DNA from: JBGTBD01 sp041749475
GTDB lineage: Bacteria > Pseudomonadota > Alphaproteobacteria > Rickettsiales > UBA998
Direction: 5' to 3'
Length of the DNA: 15,190 nt
NCBI GenBank assembly: GCA_041749475.1
Contig: JBGTBD010000032.1
Span: 1 to 15,190, forward strand
The position numbers and the translations under genes were made by a program. Below the pieces are notes generated by a model that was not told the origin of the DNA, searched no databases, and saw nothing but the letters and a program-made list of their open reading frames with translations. Below are positions 5,145-11,954 of the stretch, one piece after another (the stretch's first letter is position 1; the number at the start of each line of letters is the position of its first letter).

Positions 5145-6419
5145 TTAGGCGGGAAATAGCGTGCTGAACCGGGCGTTGTTGGTATCGGTTAGTTTGATTT
5201 CCATGTGCAACATCCCATCCAATTCTTTTTCCGATGTCACGTGACCGTGCGCGTGCAGCCATGCGATGGCTTTGCCGTTGCCACAGGAGATGGTGAAGCG
5301 GTGTGGCTTCATCAGTTTTTCGGTCAGTGCTTTTTCCAATTGTTCCAATAGCGCGGGGACGCCTTCACCAGTAAGGGCGGAAATCGCCATGCGTTCGGTA
5401 TCGGGGAAGAGGGAGTGTGTGCTGCGCGTCATATTCACATGATCGCACTGGTCTATCTTGTTCCATACCTCGAAGACGGGCGTGTCAGGATGCTCTTCAC
5501 CCAACAGGCTTTTGAGAATTTTCTCGACATCGGCGCGTTGGGCTTCCGTGTCCGGGTGGGAGATGTCGCGCACATGGAGGATCAAATCGGCTTCGACGAC
5601 TTCCTCTAGGGTGGCGCGGAAGGCGGCGACGAGTTCGGTAGGCAGGTCGGAGATGAATCCCACGGTGTCTGACAGCATCACCTCCATGCCGCTCGGCAGT
5701 TTCATGCGGCGGATGGTGGGGTCGAGCGTCGCGAAAAGGGCGTCCTTCGCCACGACATTGGCGTTGGTGAGGCGGTTGAAGAGGGTGGATTTCCCGGCGT
5801 TGGTATAGCCCGCCAGCGCGATCATGGGGTAGGGGATTTCGCGGCGCACTTTGCGGTGTAATCCGCGTGTGCGGACGACTTTTTCCAACTGCTTTTTGAT
5901 GGCGATGATGCGGTCGCGCGTCAGGCGTCTATCCACCTCCAGCTGCGATTCACCGGGGCCGCCCATGAAACCGAATCCACCGCGTTGGCGCTCAAGGTGC
6001 GTCCATGAGCGGACGAGACGGCTTTTTTGGTATTCGAGGGAGGCGAGTTCAACCTGTAGTTGCCCTTCGCTGGTCTTGGCGCGGGCGCCGAATATCTCCA
6101 GAATGAGGGCTGTGCGGTCGATAACCTTCGTGCCCCAGGCTTCTTCCAGATTTCGTTGCTGGCCGGGAGAGAGCGAGTGGTTGACGATGACAAGGGTGAT
6201 GTCCGATGCGGTGATCTCGTCCGCCAGTTGCTTGATCTTGCCCGTACCGAACATGCTGGCGGCGCTCACCGAATGCAGCTTGATGACGTGGCCGCTCACC
6301 ACCTCGAGGTCAATAGCATGGGCGAGGCCGGCGGCTTCTTCCAGTTGCGACTCAGGGGTACGCGCATTGCTGCGGCGGTCGGGGAATACGGGGTGTAGTA
6401 TCAGGGTACGCGAGGTCAT
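5145..6419 (-). CDS. hflX: GTPase HflX, ribosome-associated
   Basis: 424 residues, full length for the family. The N-terminal HflX domain (about 1-195) includes the signature GGFGFMGGPGESQLEVDRR at 147-165. The GTPase domain shows G1 GYTNAGKST (204-212), the switch I Thr in ATLDPT (about 231), G3 DTVGF (251-255), G4 NKID (320-323) and G5 SAL (347-349). A C-terminal domain of about 60 residues follows. HflX binds the 50S subunit and splits stalled ribosomes in a GTP-dependent way, especially under heat stress. It lies 35 bp after hfq in the same direction, the usual alphaproteobacterial order, and probably shares its transcript. All G motifs are intact, so it should be active. Confidence 0.97.
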   Translation of the reverse strand: MTSRTLILHPVFPDRRSNARTPESQLEEAAGLAHAIDLEVVSGHVIKLHSVSAASMFGTGKIKQLADEITASDITLVIVNHSLSPGQQRNLEEAWGTKVIDRTALILEIFGARAKTSEGQLQVELASLEYQKSRLVRSWTHLERQRGGFGFMGGPGESQLEVDRRLTRDRIIAIKKQLEKVVRTRGLHRKVRREIPYPMIALAGYTNAGKSTLFNRLTNANVVAKDALFATLDPTIRRMKLPSGMEVMLSDTVGFISDLPTELVAAFRATLEEVVEADLILHVRDISHPDTEAQRADVEKILKSLLGEEHPDTPVFEVWNKIDQCDHVNMTRSTHSLFPDTERMAISALTGEGVPALLEQLEKALTEKLMKPHRFTISCGNGKAIAWLHAHGHVTSEKELDGMLHMEIKLTDTNNARFSTLFPA

Positions 6420-6454
6420 CCGCGTATTACGCTCTTATACAACTAAAGAGGCAA

Positions 6455-6733
6455 TCAGGCGATTTCAAATTCTTCCGCTGCTTCTTCCACTGATTCGGAC
6501 TGGTTCTCGGAACCGCCCATGCTGATCGAGGTGCTGGGGACGACGGTCGCGATGCTGTGTTTGTAGACCAGTTGCGCATGTTGATTGCGGCGCAGGACGA
6601 GGGAGAAATTATCGAACCCGGTGATGATGCCCTGCAATTTGACGCCGTTCACGAGATAGACGGTGACGGATTTTTTTTCTTTGCGGCAGTTGTTAAGAAA
6701 CACATCCTGCATGTTTTGAAGTTTTTCAGCCAT
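6455..6733 (-). CDS. hfq: RNA chaperone Hfq
   Basis: 92 residues. The Sm fold is complete: N-terminal helix (about 6-18, LQNMQDVFLNNCRKEKK), Sm1 (VTVYLVNGVKLQGIITGFDNF) and Sm2 with the diagnostic YKHSIATVVPS at about 57-67. Q8 and Y/K/H residues of the proximal RNA-binding face are present. The C-terminal tail (about 25 residues) is short and acidic (ENQSESVEEAAEEFE), typical of alphaproteobacteria. Hfq forms a hexameric ring that pairs small RNAs with target mRNAs. The ATG at 6733 is preceded by AGAGGA. It heads the hfq-hflX unit. The 202-bp region upstream (6734-6935) must hold its promoter, but I find no convincing hexamers there. Confidence 0.98.
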   Translation of the reverse strand: MAEKLQNMQDVFLNNCRKEKKSVTVYLVNGVKLQGIITGFDNFSLVLRRNQHAQLVYKHSIATVVPSTSISMGGSENQSESVEEAAEEFEIA

Positions 6734-6935
6734 GTTTTCCTCTCATTGTCATTTCTTATTCTATGGCGGCGGGACTTCCTGTCCGATTTCGATGATTACC
6801 CCATTATTTTGGAATTGCAATCAAAATCGGGCGGGAAATTAACGTTATTAGCTTTACGCAATTTTCGCGCCTGTTCGGGCGCAGACAATCGGAGGTTGTG
6901 GGTAATCCGTCGGGGATAATCAGAGGGATAAAAGG

Positions 6936-7196
6936 CTAGGCGGATTCGGATTGGTCTTCATGGCTGAAGCCGTAGAAGCGTTCCATGTCGAAGCGCGTCT
7001 TCTCTTCCGGCTCACCTTTGCCCATCGCGATGACGACCGCATAGGGAGGAATGACATTACCGCGCATGGAGATGTAGAGGTCTTTTTGCAAGGATGATTT
7101 GCAGAGGAGATAGACGTAGCCCATCTCGCCGTCATCAAACCTCAAGCGGAAAAAATAAGGCTGTACGGAGCCGCGGATGCGATCAATAAAGCTCAT
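6936..7196 (-). CDS. Unrecognised 86-residue protein
   Basis: 86 residues beginning MSFIDRIRGSVQPYFFRLRF. The composition suggests a small beta-rich soluble protein (FRLRFDDGEMGYVYLLCKSS, KDLYISMRGNVIPPYAVVIAM) with an acidic tail (FSHEDQSESA). No signal peptide or membrane segment. Its ATG overlaps the TGA of the gene upstream (ATGA arrangement), which indicates translational coupling and a shared transcript, and thus the same Pho-box promoter. I recognise no family. It lies 202 bp before hfq in the same direction; separate transcription of hfq seems likely but a long readthrough cannot be excluded. Confidence 0.75.
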   Translation of the reverse strand: MSFIDRIRGSVQPYFFRLRFDDGEMGYVYLLCKSSLQKDLYISMRGNVIPPYAVVIAMGKGEPEEKTRFDMERFYGFSHEDQSESA

Positions 7197-7639
7197 ACGC
7201 GGCGCTCCATTCGCTGTTCGTGCAATGTGCCTTTTAACGCTGCTAACTTCACATTTAATTTTCGCAACACCTCCTCCACGATAAGATGCATACTTGTCTC
7301 ATTCGCAGGGAGTTGCAAGTCCTGTCTTGGCGTATTCAGTTCCTGCCGTACCCATTCTGGAACAAGTCGCGAAAATACCGCAGAAGATCTTTGGAGGGAA
7401 GCCTCTCTTAGAAGTTCATTCGCACGGCATACATGCTTCGTCTTTGCACTATCACTCAACTTTGCAAATTGTTCATTAGCGTCACCAGTCTCACGACGTT
7501 GCCGTGGGGCTGCACATAGAATATCGCATACTAGACGTGAGGCATCATCCACACGATTCTTTGCTGATGCGAGGAATGCTTCTGGGGTAATAGAGGTAGT
7601 TCCCCTGTTGCCAAAAAAAACAAGTTTATGGTTGCTCAT
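7193..7639 (-). CDS. Unrecognised 148-residue protein, Pho-box-controlled
   Basis: 148 residues from the ATG at 7639. The frame extends upstream to 7756, but that part crosses the Pho box and predicted promoter and has no ribosome-binding site, so the shorter start is preferred. The N-terminus reads MSNHKLVFFGNRGTTSITPE. The rest is strongly helical and charged, with several basic Arg/Lys-rich helices (RQRRETGDANEQFAKLSDSA, then HLIVEEVLRKLNVKLAALKG and a basic end). There are three Cys residues and no membrane segment. No family is recognised. The stop overlaps the start of the next gene by ATGA, giving a two-gene unit. It is divergent from pgk. Confidence 0.7.
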   Translation of the reverse strand: MSNHKLVFFGNRGTTSITPEAFLASAKNRVDDASRLVCDILCAAPRQRRETGDANEQFAKLSDSAKTKHVCRANELLREASLQRSSAVFSRLVPEWVRQELNTPRQDLQLPANETSMHLIVEEVLRKLNVKLAALKGTLHEQRMERRV

Positions 7640-7671
7640 GATAAATGTCGGGGCTTGAGTTACGTGCCCAC

Positions 7672-7705
7672 TACCTACCAAGCACCCATGACAGTTTGAT
7701 GACAA
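7672..7705 (-). promoter_or_regulatory. Strong Pho box with weak -10
   Basis: Minus-strand 18-mer TTGTCATCAAACTGTCAT (7705 down to 7688) matches the PhoB consensus CTGTCATAWAWCTGTCAY at 16 of 18 positions, with direct repeats GTCAT 11 bp apart. Ten nt downstream lies TAGGTA (7677 to 7672), a poor -10, as expected of an activator-dependent promoter. The start at 7639 follows after about 32 nt, with no Shine-Dalgarno. Confidence 0.75.
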
Positions 7706-7707
7706 AG

Positions 7708-7722
7708 TTAATTTTTTATTAA
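7708..7722. promoter_or_regulatory. Perfect CtrA-type box TTAA-N7-TTAA
   Basis: TTAA at 7708-7711 and at 7719-7722 separated by seven bases (mostly T), in the intergenic region between the minus-strand unknown gene and pgk. It ends two bases from the Pho box at 7688-7705. The local AT-richness raises the chance of a random match. Confidence 0.4.
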
Positions 7723-7811
7723 CAAAAATGCGGAAGTGCTGAAAAAGGCTTGTCACTGGGGCTGCATTTCAATACATGTAGCGGGCCGCCACCACCCGAA
7801 CGACGATATTT

Positions 7812-9020
7812 ATGAAAATTATGACCTATCCCTCCATCCGCGATGTCGATGTCAAGGAAAAGACTGTACTGGTCAGGGTGGATTTGAATGTGCCGATGCT
7901 GGCCGGGAAAGTGACCGATGCGACGCGTATCGAGCGCGTGCTGCCTACCTTACGGATGTTGACCGATAAAGGTGCGCGCGTTGTCATCCTGTCGCATTTC
8001 GGACGCCCGAAAGGGCATTATACACCCTCATTGTCGCTTGCGCCGCTGGTGGATGCGCTGGCTGGGTTCCTTACACCGCACCCGGTACGGTTCGGGGTGG
8101 ATTGCCTGGGATTGGCCGCGCGTGAGGCGGTGGATAACACGCCGTTCGGCGGTATCCTGTTACTGGAGAATTTGCGTTTCCACTGGCAGGAAGAGACGGG
8201 GGATGACGCCTTCGCGCAGAACCTCGCGGCGCTGGGTGATATTTATGTGAACGAGGCGTTCTCCTGTTCGCACCGGGCGCATGCGTCTATCGCGGGGATT
8301 ACGGAATATCTGCCGTCCTACGCCGGGTTTTCGATGCAGGAAGAAATCGACACGCTGGAGCGGTTGCTCAGTGCGCCGGAGCGCCCATTATGCGCGGTGG
8401 TGGGCGGTTCCAAGGTGTCCACGAAACTGGAACTGCTGGAAAATCTCGTCGAAAAAGTAGACAAGATTATCATCGGCGGGGCGATGGCGAATACGTTCCT
8501 GTTCACGCAAGGGCATGAGGTCGGTGCGTCGTTGTGCGAGCGGGATATGAAGGAGACGGTAGCCAATATCATGCGCCGCGCGGAAGCGGCGGGATGCACC
8601 ATACTACTTCCCATCGACCTCGTCGTGGCAACCGCGTTCGAGCGGCAGGCGCAGTGCAAGATCGTCTCCATCGAGAACGTTCCCGCTAATACGATGGCGC
8701 TCGACGTGGGGCCGGAGACGCTGCACATGCTGGCCAAGGAAATCAGCGCATGTAAAATGCTGGTATGGAACGGGCCCGTGGGCGCGTTCGAGACATCACC
8801 GTTCGACGTCTCCACCGTACATCTCGCGCGCTATGTCGCCAAGCTGACGGCGGAAGGTAAATTGCAAAGTATCGCCGGGGGCGGGGATACCGTATCCGCG
8901 TTGACCCATGCGGGGTTGGGCGATGAATTCAGTTATCTCTCGACGGCAGGCGGGGCGTTCCTCGAATGGTTGGAAGGCAAGGTGCTGCCGGGCGTGGAAG
9001 CGCTGAAACGCGCGGCGTAA
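7812..9020 (+). CDS. pgk: Phosphoglycerate kinase
   Basis: 402 residues, normal full length. It transfers phosphate between 1,3-bisphosphoglycerate and ADP in glycolysis and gluconeogenesis; cytoplasmic. Motifs in order: VRVDLNVP (21-28), SHFGRPKG (61-68), RFHWQEE (122-128), VNEAFSCSHRAHAS (146-159), GGSKVSTK (198-205), WNGPVGAFE (319-327) and the nucleotide-binding GGGDT (356-360), followed by STAGGAFLEWLEGK. The start is either 7812 or the in-frame ATG at 7821, which would give the more usual beginning MTYPSIRD; neither has a strong Shine-Dalgarno. No gapdh gene is next to it; fba is downstream beyond an inserted minus-strand gene. The divergent region upstream carries the Pho box and CtrA-type site. 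Confidence 0.98.
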   Translation: MKIMTYPSIRDVDVKEKTVLVRVDLNVPMLAGKVTDATRIERVLPTLRMLTDKGARVVILSHFGRPKGHYTPSLSLAPLVDALAGFLTPHPVRFGVDCLGLAAREAVDNTPFGGILLLENLRFHWQEETGDDAFAQNLAALGDIYVNEAFSCSHRAHASIAGITEYLPSYAGFSMQEEIDTLERLLSAPERPLCAVVGGSKVSTKLELLENLVEKVDKIIIGGAMANTFLFTQGHEVGASLCERDMKETVANIMRRAEAAGCTILLPIDLVVATAFERQAQCKIVSIENVPANTMALDVGPETLHMLAKEISACKMLVWNGPVGAFETSPFDVSTVHLARYVAKLTAEGKLQSIAGGGDTVSALTHAGLGDEFSYLSTAGGAFLEWLEGKVLPGVEALKRAA

Positions 9021-9064
9021 TGCCTAAGCGAACATGCCAAACCTGCTGAGGTATGAAGAGCTGC

Positions 9065-9499
9065 TCATCGTTGACGGGGAGAGGGATCGGAGGTGTCCTT
9101 GCCGGTACTTTCGGGTCGGAAAAGATCCAGAAAAGCGCGGCGCGTGGGGCGGTGTAACCCCGCCGCCGTCACTATCGCACCGGTTGCTGCTGAACAAAGG
9201 GCCGTAGGGATTACTAGGCCAAAATTTTCCGGTGCTGTTACACAGGAATTCTCTGTGACATGCGCTGGAGAGGGCTGTGTGAATGAGGCTTCTGCGACTC
9301 CGAGGGAGGGATTATCCGACATATCTTTTTGAGGAATATCTTTTTGAGGAATATCTCCAAGTGACGTTATAGCCATCGGCCCTACGATGAGGCCTCCGGT
9401 GGCTAGGACACCTGCGACTCCCGCCACATCTCCCATAACAGCCCGTCGGGTGCGTGGGGGTGTGGAAGTACCTTCATTCTCTTGCAACTCTTTTGTCAT
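9065..9499 (-). CDS. Unrecognised membrane protein with two TRRA motifs, Pho-box-controlled
   Basis: 144 residues from the ATG at 9499; the frame extends to 9571, but that would cross the -10 and Pho box. The N-terminus is polar and acidic, then TRRAVMGD and a Gly/Ala/Val-rich hydrophobic segment (about 22-45). This looks like a twin-arginine signal, though the hydrophobic core could equally be a membrane anchor. A polar middle contains the repeat DIPQKDIPQKD. A second hydrophobic segment lies at about 94-116, followed by TRRAFLDLF and a polar tail. The motif TRRA-[VF]-[ML] thus occurs twice. Leaderless start predicted. I recognise no family. It sits convergent to pgk (44 bp between stops) and divergent from fba. 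Confidence 0.68.
   Translation of the reverse strand: MTKELQENEGTSTPPRTRRAVMGDVAGVAGVLATGGLIVGPMAITSLGDIPQKDIPQKDMSDNPSLGVAEASFTQPSPAHVTENSCVTAPENFGLVIPTALCSAATGAIVTAAGLHRPTRRAFLDLFRPESTGKDTSDPSPRQR
9321..9356. repeat. 15-bp tandem duplication inside a gene
   Basis: The 15-mer ATATCTTTTTGAGGA occurs twice in tandem (9321-9335 and 9336-9350) with a further 6 bases of a third copy. It lies in frame inside the minus-strand gene and duplicates five residues (IPQKD). Confidence 0.95.
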
Positions 9500-9506
9500 A
9501 GGAGGC

Positions 9507-9540
9507 AAATTAAAGCGGGCAGATGACGGTTTGATGACAA
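9507..9540 (-). promoter_or_regulatory. Pho box, -10 and leaderless start
   Basis: Minus-strand 18-mer TTGTCATCAAACCGTCAT (9540 down to 9523) matches the PhoB consensus at 15 of 18 and differs from the box at 7688-7705 at one base. Exactly 10 nt downstream is TAATTT (9512 to 9507) as -10, then 7 nt and the ATG at 9499. Spacing agrees with PhoB-dependent promoters, where the second half-site replaces the -35. Confidence 0.7.
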
Positions 9541-9592
9541 GAGGTAAAAAATCGTTACTGCAGTGCGGCATAAGCCACAGCTAGGTTTAACA

Positions 9593-9620
9593 TTGCATTT
9601 TTTGCCTATCCGGATATACA
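9593..9620 (+). promoter_or_regulatory. Candidate promoter of fba
   Basis: TTGCAT (9593-9598), 16-nt spacer, TATACA (9615-9620). The start would be near 9627, leaving a leader of about 30 nt with AAGAGG before the ATG at 9656. Supported only by hexamer similarity. Confidence 0.4.
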
Positions 9621-9655
9621 TGCCCCATTCTTCACCTTAAAGAGGCAAAAAACCC

Positions 9656-10582
9656 ATGAAAATCACTCCCAAAGTCAAAAAAATCCTCAGCTGGTATGAG
9701 TCGGATAATCCCGGTACGAAGGGCAATATCGTCCGGATGCTGATGCAGGGGCGTTTGGCGGGGACGGGGAAGATGGTCATCCTGCCGGTGGATCAGGGCT
9801 TCGAGCATGGCCCGGCGCGGTCATTCGCCAAGAACCCGGCGGCTTATGACCCGCATTATCATTTTCAGCTGGCGATTGATGCGGGGCTCAATGCCTATGC
9901 CGCGCCGCTCGGGATGATCGAAGCGGGGGCGGATACGTTCGCAGGGCAGATCCCGACCATCCTGAAAATGAATAGCTCCAACTCGCTCGCGCCGAAAGAA
10001 GAATTCCCGAATCAGGCGATTACGGCATCCGTATCCGATGCGGTGCGTTTGGGGTGTTCGGCTATTGGCTTCACCATCTATCCCGGTTCCGGTGCGCAGA
10101 TGGAAATGCTGGAAGAAATCCGTGAGCTTTCCGAGGAAGCGAAATCCGTGGGTCTTGCGGTCGTCGTCTGGTCCTATCCGCGTGGCGGGTTTATCTCCAA
10201 AAACGGGGAGACTGCGGTCGATATCTGTGCGTATGCTGCGCATATCGCAGCACTCGCGGGCGCGCATATCATCAAGGTCAAACCGCCGACGGAATTCCTC
10301 GAATTGCCGGAAGCGAAGAAGGTGTACGAAGAAGAAAAAATCGCGATCAAGACGATGGCGGAGCGTATCGCGCATGTGAAGCAGACGGTGTTCGGCGGAC
10401 GGCGTATCGTCATCTTCTCCGGCGGGGCGACCAAGGGCAAGCAGGAGATGCTCGATGAAATCCGCGCACTGGCGCAAGGCGGGGCGGACGGCTCCATCAT
10501 TGGCCGTAACTGCTTCCAGCGCCCGCGCGAAGAGGCGCTGGGCCTGCTTGATGAGATCATCAATATCTATCGTGGGAAATAA
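9656..10582 (+). CDS. fba: Class I fructose-bisphosphate aldolase (DhnA/FbaB type)
   Basis: 308 residues. Cleaves fructose 1,6-bisphosphate to dihydroxyacetone phosphate and glyceraldehyde 3-phosphate, or the reverse, by a Schiff-base mechanism; cytoplasmic. Motifs: PVDQGFEHGP (44-53), GFTIYPGSG (138-146), VVVWSYPRGG (169-178), the Schiff-base region HIIKVKPP (204-211; Lys207 is the likely catalytic Lys by comparison with IIKTYY of the family), FSGGATKG (254-261) and GGADGSIIGRNCFQRP (275-290). This is the DhnA family, not the class II zinc enzyme and not the eukaryote-like class I enzyme. AAGAGG precedes the ATG. With pgk 635 bp upstream it forms a glycolytic neighbourhood, interrupted by an unrelated minus-strand gene. 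Confidence 0.95.
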   Translation: MKITPKVKKILSWYESDNPGTKGNIVRMLMQGRLAGTGKMVILPVDQGFEHGPARSFAKNPAAYDPHYHFQLAIDAGLNAYAAPLGMIEAGADTFAGQIPTILKMNSSNSLAPKEEFPNQAITASVSDAVRLGCSAIGFTIYPGSGAQMEMLEEIRELSEEAKSVGLAVVVWSYPRGGFISKNGETAVDICAYAAHIAALAGAHIIKVKPPTEFLELPEAKKVYEEEKIAIKTMAERIAHVKQTVFGGRRIVIFSGGATKGKQEMLDEIRALAQGGADGSIIGRNCFQRPREEALGLLDEIINIYRGK

Positions 10583-10602
10583 GCGGCAACGCGCGCATCA
10601 TC

Positions 10603-10797
10603 ATGTCCGATAATCTTCTTTATATCATCGGCGGTATCATCGCGTTCCTGATCATCCTCGCGGGCATCAAGCTGATGTTCCGCATGGTGGTGATCTTGCT
10701 GCTGGTAGGCGCGGCGTTCTATTATTTTCAGAATGAGGGTGGCAAGACCGTACCCGCGCAAACGCCTTCTAACACGGTTCAAGATAAAAATATTTAG
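10603..10797 (+). CDS. Small membrane protein
   Basis: 64 residues, beginning MSDNLLYIIGGIIAFLIILA. Almost entirely hydrophobic for the first 44 residues, which can form one long or two short membrane segments (about 5-24 and 27-43) around GIKLMFRM, followed by a polar tail of 20 residues (NEGGKTVPAQTPSNTVQDKN). It starts 20 bp after fba and is probably cotranscribed. No Shine-Dalgarno is evident. I recognise no family and can suggest no function beyond an inner-membrane location. Confidence 0.6.
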   Translation: MSDNLLYIIGGIIAFLIILAGIKLMFRMVVILLLVGAAFYYFQNEGGKTVPAQTPSNTVQDKNI

Positions 10798-10811
10798 AGC
10801 ACACAACGCGT

Positions 10812-11225
10812 ATGGAACCAGAAACATCCTCAGCTATGCCGGGTAGCGCCATCCGCGAGGCTATTCCTGCGGGTGAGAGCAGAGGCACGAGGCCGCGTTG
10901 GTTCTCGGAAGAGATTACGCGTGTATTGAGCGATGTATATGCCAATGGTCATTCACTGACGGATGATAATTCCGAGGCGTTGACGCGTATCGCGCAGATG
11001 TATGTGTTGGTAGCGGCTACATCAAAACGTCCTCCTTTTGTGCTTTCTGCCGAGGATAAGGCATCTGTTCCCGCTCTTGCACGCCAGATGGCGATGGCTG
11101 AGGTGAATCGCCTCGCCCCTGAATGCAGTTCCCGGTTTCCTGCCGTGCTGGATGCGCTTGACATACATATCGTAGAAAACGAGAAAAAAGTGCATCCGCT
11201 GGGTAGCGGGTGGGCAGCGCGCTAG
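10812..11225 (+). CDS. Unrecognised 137-residue protein
   Basis: 137 residues. The first 30 residues are Pro/Ser/Gly/Glu-rich and likely disordered (MEPETSSAMPGSAIREAIPA). The rest is helical and soluble (FSEEITRVLSDVYANGHSL, EALTRIAQMYVLVAATSK, VPALARQMAMAEVNRLAPEC, RFPAVLDALDIHIVENEKK). There is no membrane segment. It starts 14 bp after the preceding gene, with no clear Shine-Dalgarno, so it may be translated by coupling. The stop lies in a small perfect palindrome GCTAGACTAGC (11221-11231). I recognise no family. Confidence 0.65.
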   Translation: MEPETSSAMPGSAIREAIPAGESRGTRPRWFSEEITRVLSDVYANGHSLTDDNSEALTRIAQMYVLVAATSKRPPFVLSAEDKASVPALARQMAMAEVNRLAPECSSRFPAVLDALDIHIVENEKKVHPLGSGWAAR

Positions 11226-11249
11226 ACTAGCATTTGCGCTTTTACCGGA

Positions 11250-11267
11250 AACAGGCTAACACCTGTT
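11250..11267 (+). other. Hairpin immediately before the thiE start
   Basis: AACAGG (11250-11255), loop CTAACA, CCTGTT (11262-11267), ending 3 nt before the ATG at 11271. The only Shine-Dalgarno-like AGG is inside the stem, so the fold could limit ribosome access. It is not a THI-box/TPP riboswitch. Confidence 0.35.
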
Positions 11268-11270
11268 CTT

Positions 11271-11954
11271 ATGACACAGACCCAGCTTTACCTCATCTCC
11301 CCGCCGCAGATACCCGACGTCAAGGCCTTTGCCATTACGCTTGAGGAGACGCTCAAGGCGGGCGAGGGCATTGTGGGGGCGTTCCAGTTGCGGTTGAAGT
11401 TGCCGACGTCAGAGCTTGTGCCGGGTGCATTGACGCTGCCATCCGCGCCGGAAGAAATCGTCAGTTATGCTATCCAGACGCTTTTGCCGGTGTGCCATGC
11501 ATTCAGCGTGCCGCTGATCCTTAACGACAGTGCACAACTCGCCTCCGAATGCGGGGTGGATGGGGTGCATCTGGGGCAGGAGGACGGGAATATCAAGGAC
11601 GCTCGCGTCTATATGGGGGACGGCGCGATCGGCGCGACCTGCCATGATTCGCGTCACCTCGCGATGGAAGCGGCGGAGCAGGGGGCGGATTATGTCGCCT
11701 TCGGCGCGTTCTACCCCACGACATCGAAGACAAAAGAGGCGCAAGAAAAATGGGGTGTGCCTGACCCGGATATACTGCACTGGTGGAGCACGTTCACCAA
11801 CGTGCCCTGCGTCGCCATCGGCGGCATCACACCGCTGAATGCGAAACCGCTGATTGAGGCGGGCGCCGATTTCCTCGCCGTTATTACCAGCGTGTGGAAC
11901 CATAAGGACGGCCCAACAGCGGCCATGCAGGAATTCTCCGCATGCTTGCGCTAG
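11271..11954 (+). CDS. thiE: Thiamine-phosphate synthase (ThiE-like)
   Basis: 227 residues, a TIM barrel near the usual 210-220. Joins hydroxymethylpyrimidine diphosphate and hydroxyethylthiazole phosphate to give thiamine phosphate. Seen: FQLRLK (38-43), LILND (82-86, Asn-Asp for pyrophosphate/Mg2+), GVHLGQED (97-104), GATCH (121-125), ADYVAFGAFYPTTSK (139-153) and VAIGGITPLNAKPLIEAGAD (181-200). Two features differ from standard ThiE: an insertion of about 15 residues after FQLRLK (TSELVPGALTLPSAP) and GATCH where many enzymes have GxSxH. The closely related TenI (thiazole tautomerase) fold is an alternative, but the conserved NDxxxLA...GVHLGQED and PTTSK segments favour ThiE. It overlaps the next gene by 13 bp. 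No thiamine riboswitch is seen upstream. Confidence 0.85.
   Translation: MTQTQLYLISPPQIPDVKAFAITLEETLKAGEGIVGAFQLRLKLPTSELVPGALTLPSAPEEIVSYAIQTLLPVCHAFSVPLILNDSAQLASECGVDGVHLGQEDGNIKDARVYMGDGAIGATCHDSRHLAMEAAEQGADYVAFGAFYPTTSKTKEAQEKWGVPDPDILHWWSTFTNVPCVAIGGITPLNAKPLIEAGADFLAVITSVWNHKDGPTAAMQEFSACLR

Noticed and set aside
6867..6882. GCGCC/GGCGC hairpin between hfq and the gene at 6936 as a terminator
   Set aside because: Only a 5-bp stem and no T-run on either strand.
7640..7756. Longer N-terminus (39 residues) for the minus-strand gene ending at 7193
   Set aside because: It would place the start upstream of the Pho box and promoter; no ribosome-binding site and an unconvincing sequence.
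9500..9571. Longer N-terminus (24 residues) for the minus-strand gene ending at 9065
   Set aside because: It spans the Pho box and -10 box, and no Shine-Dalgarno precedes it.
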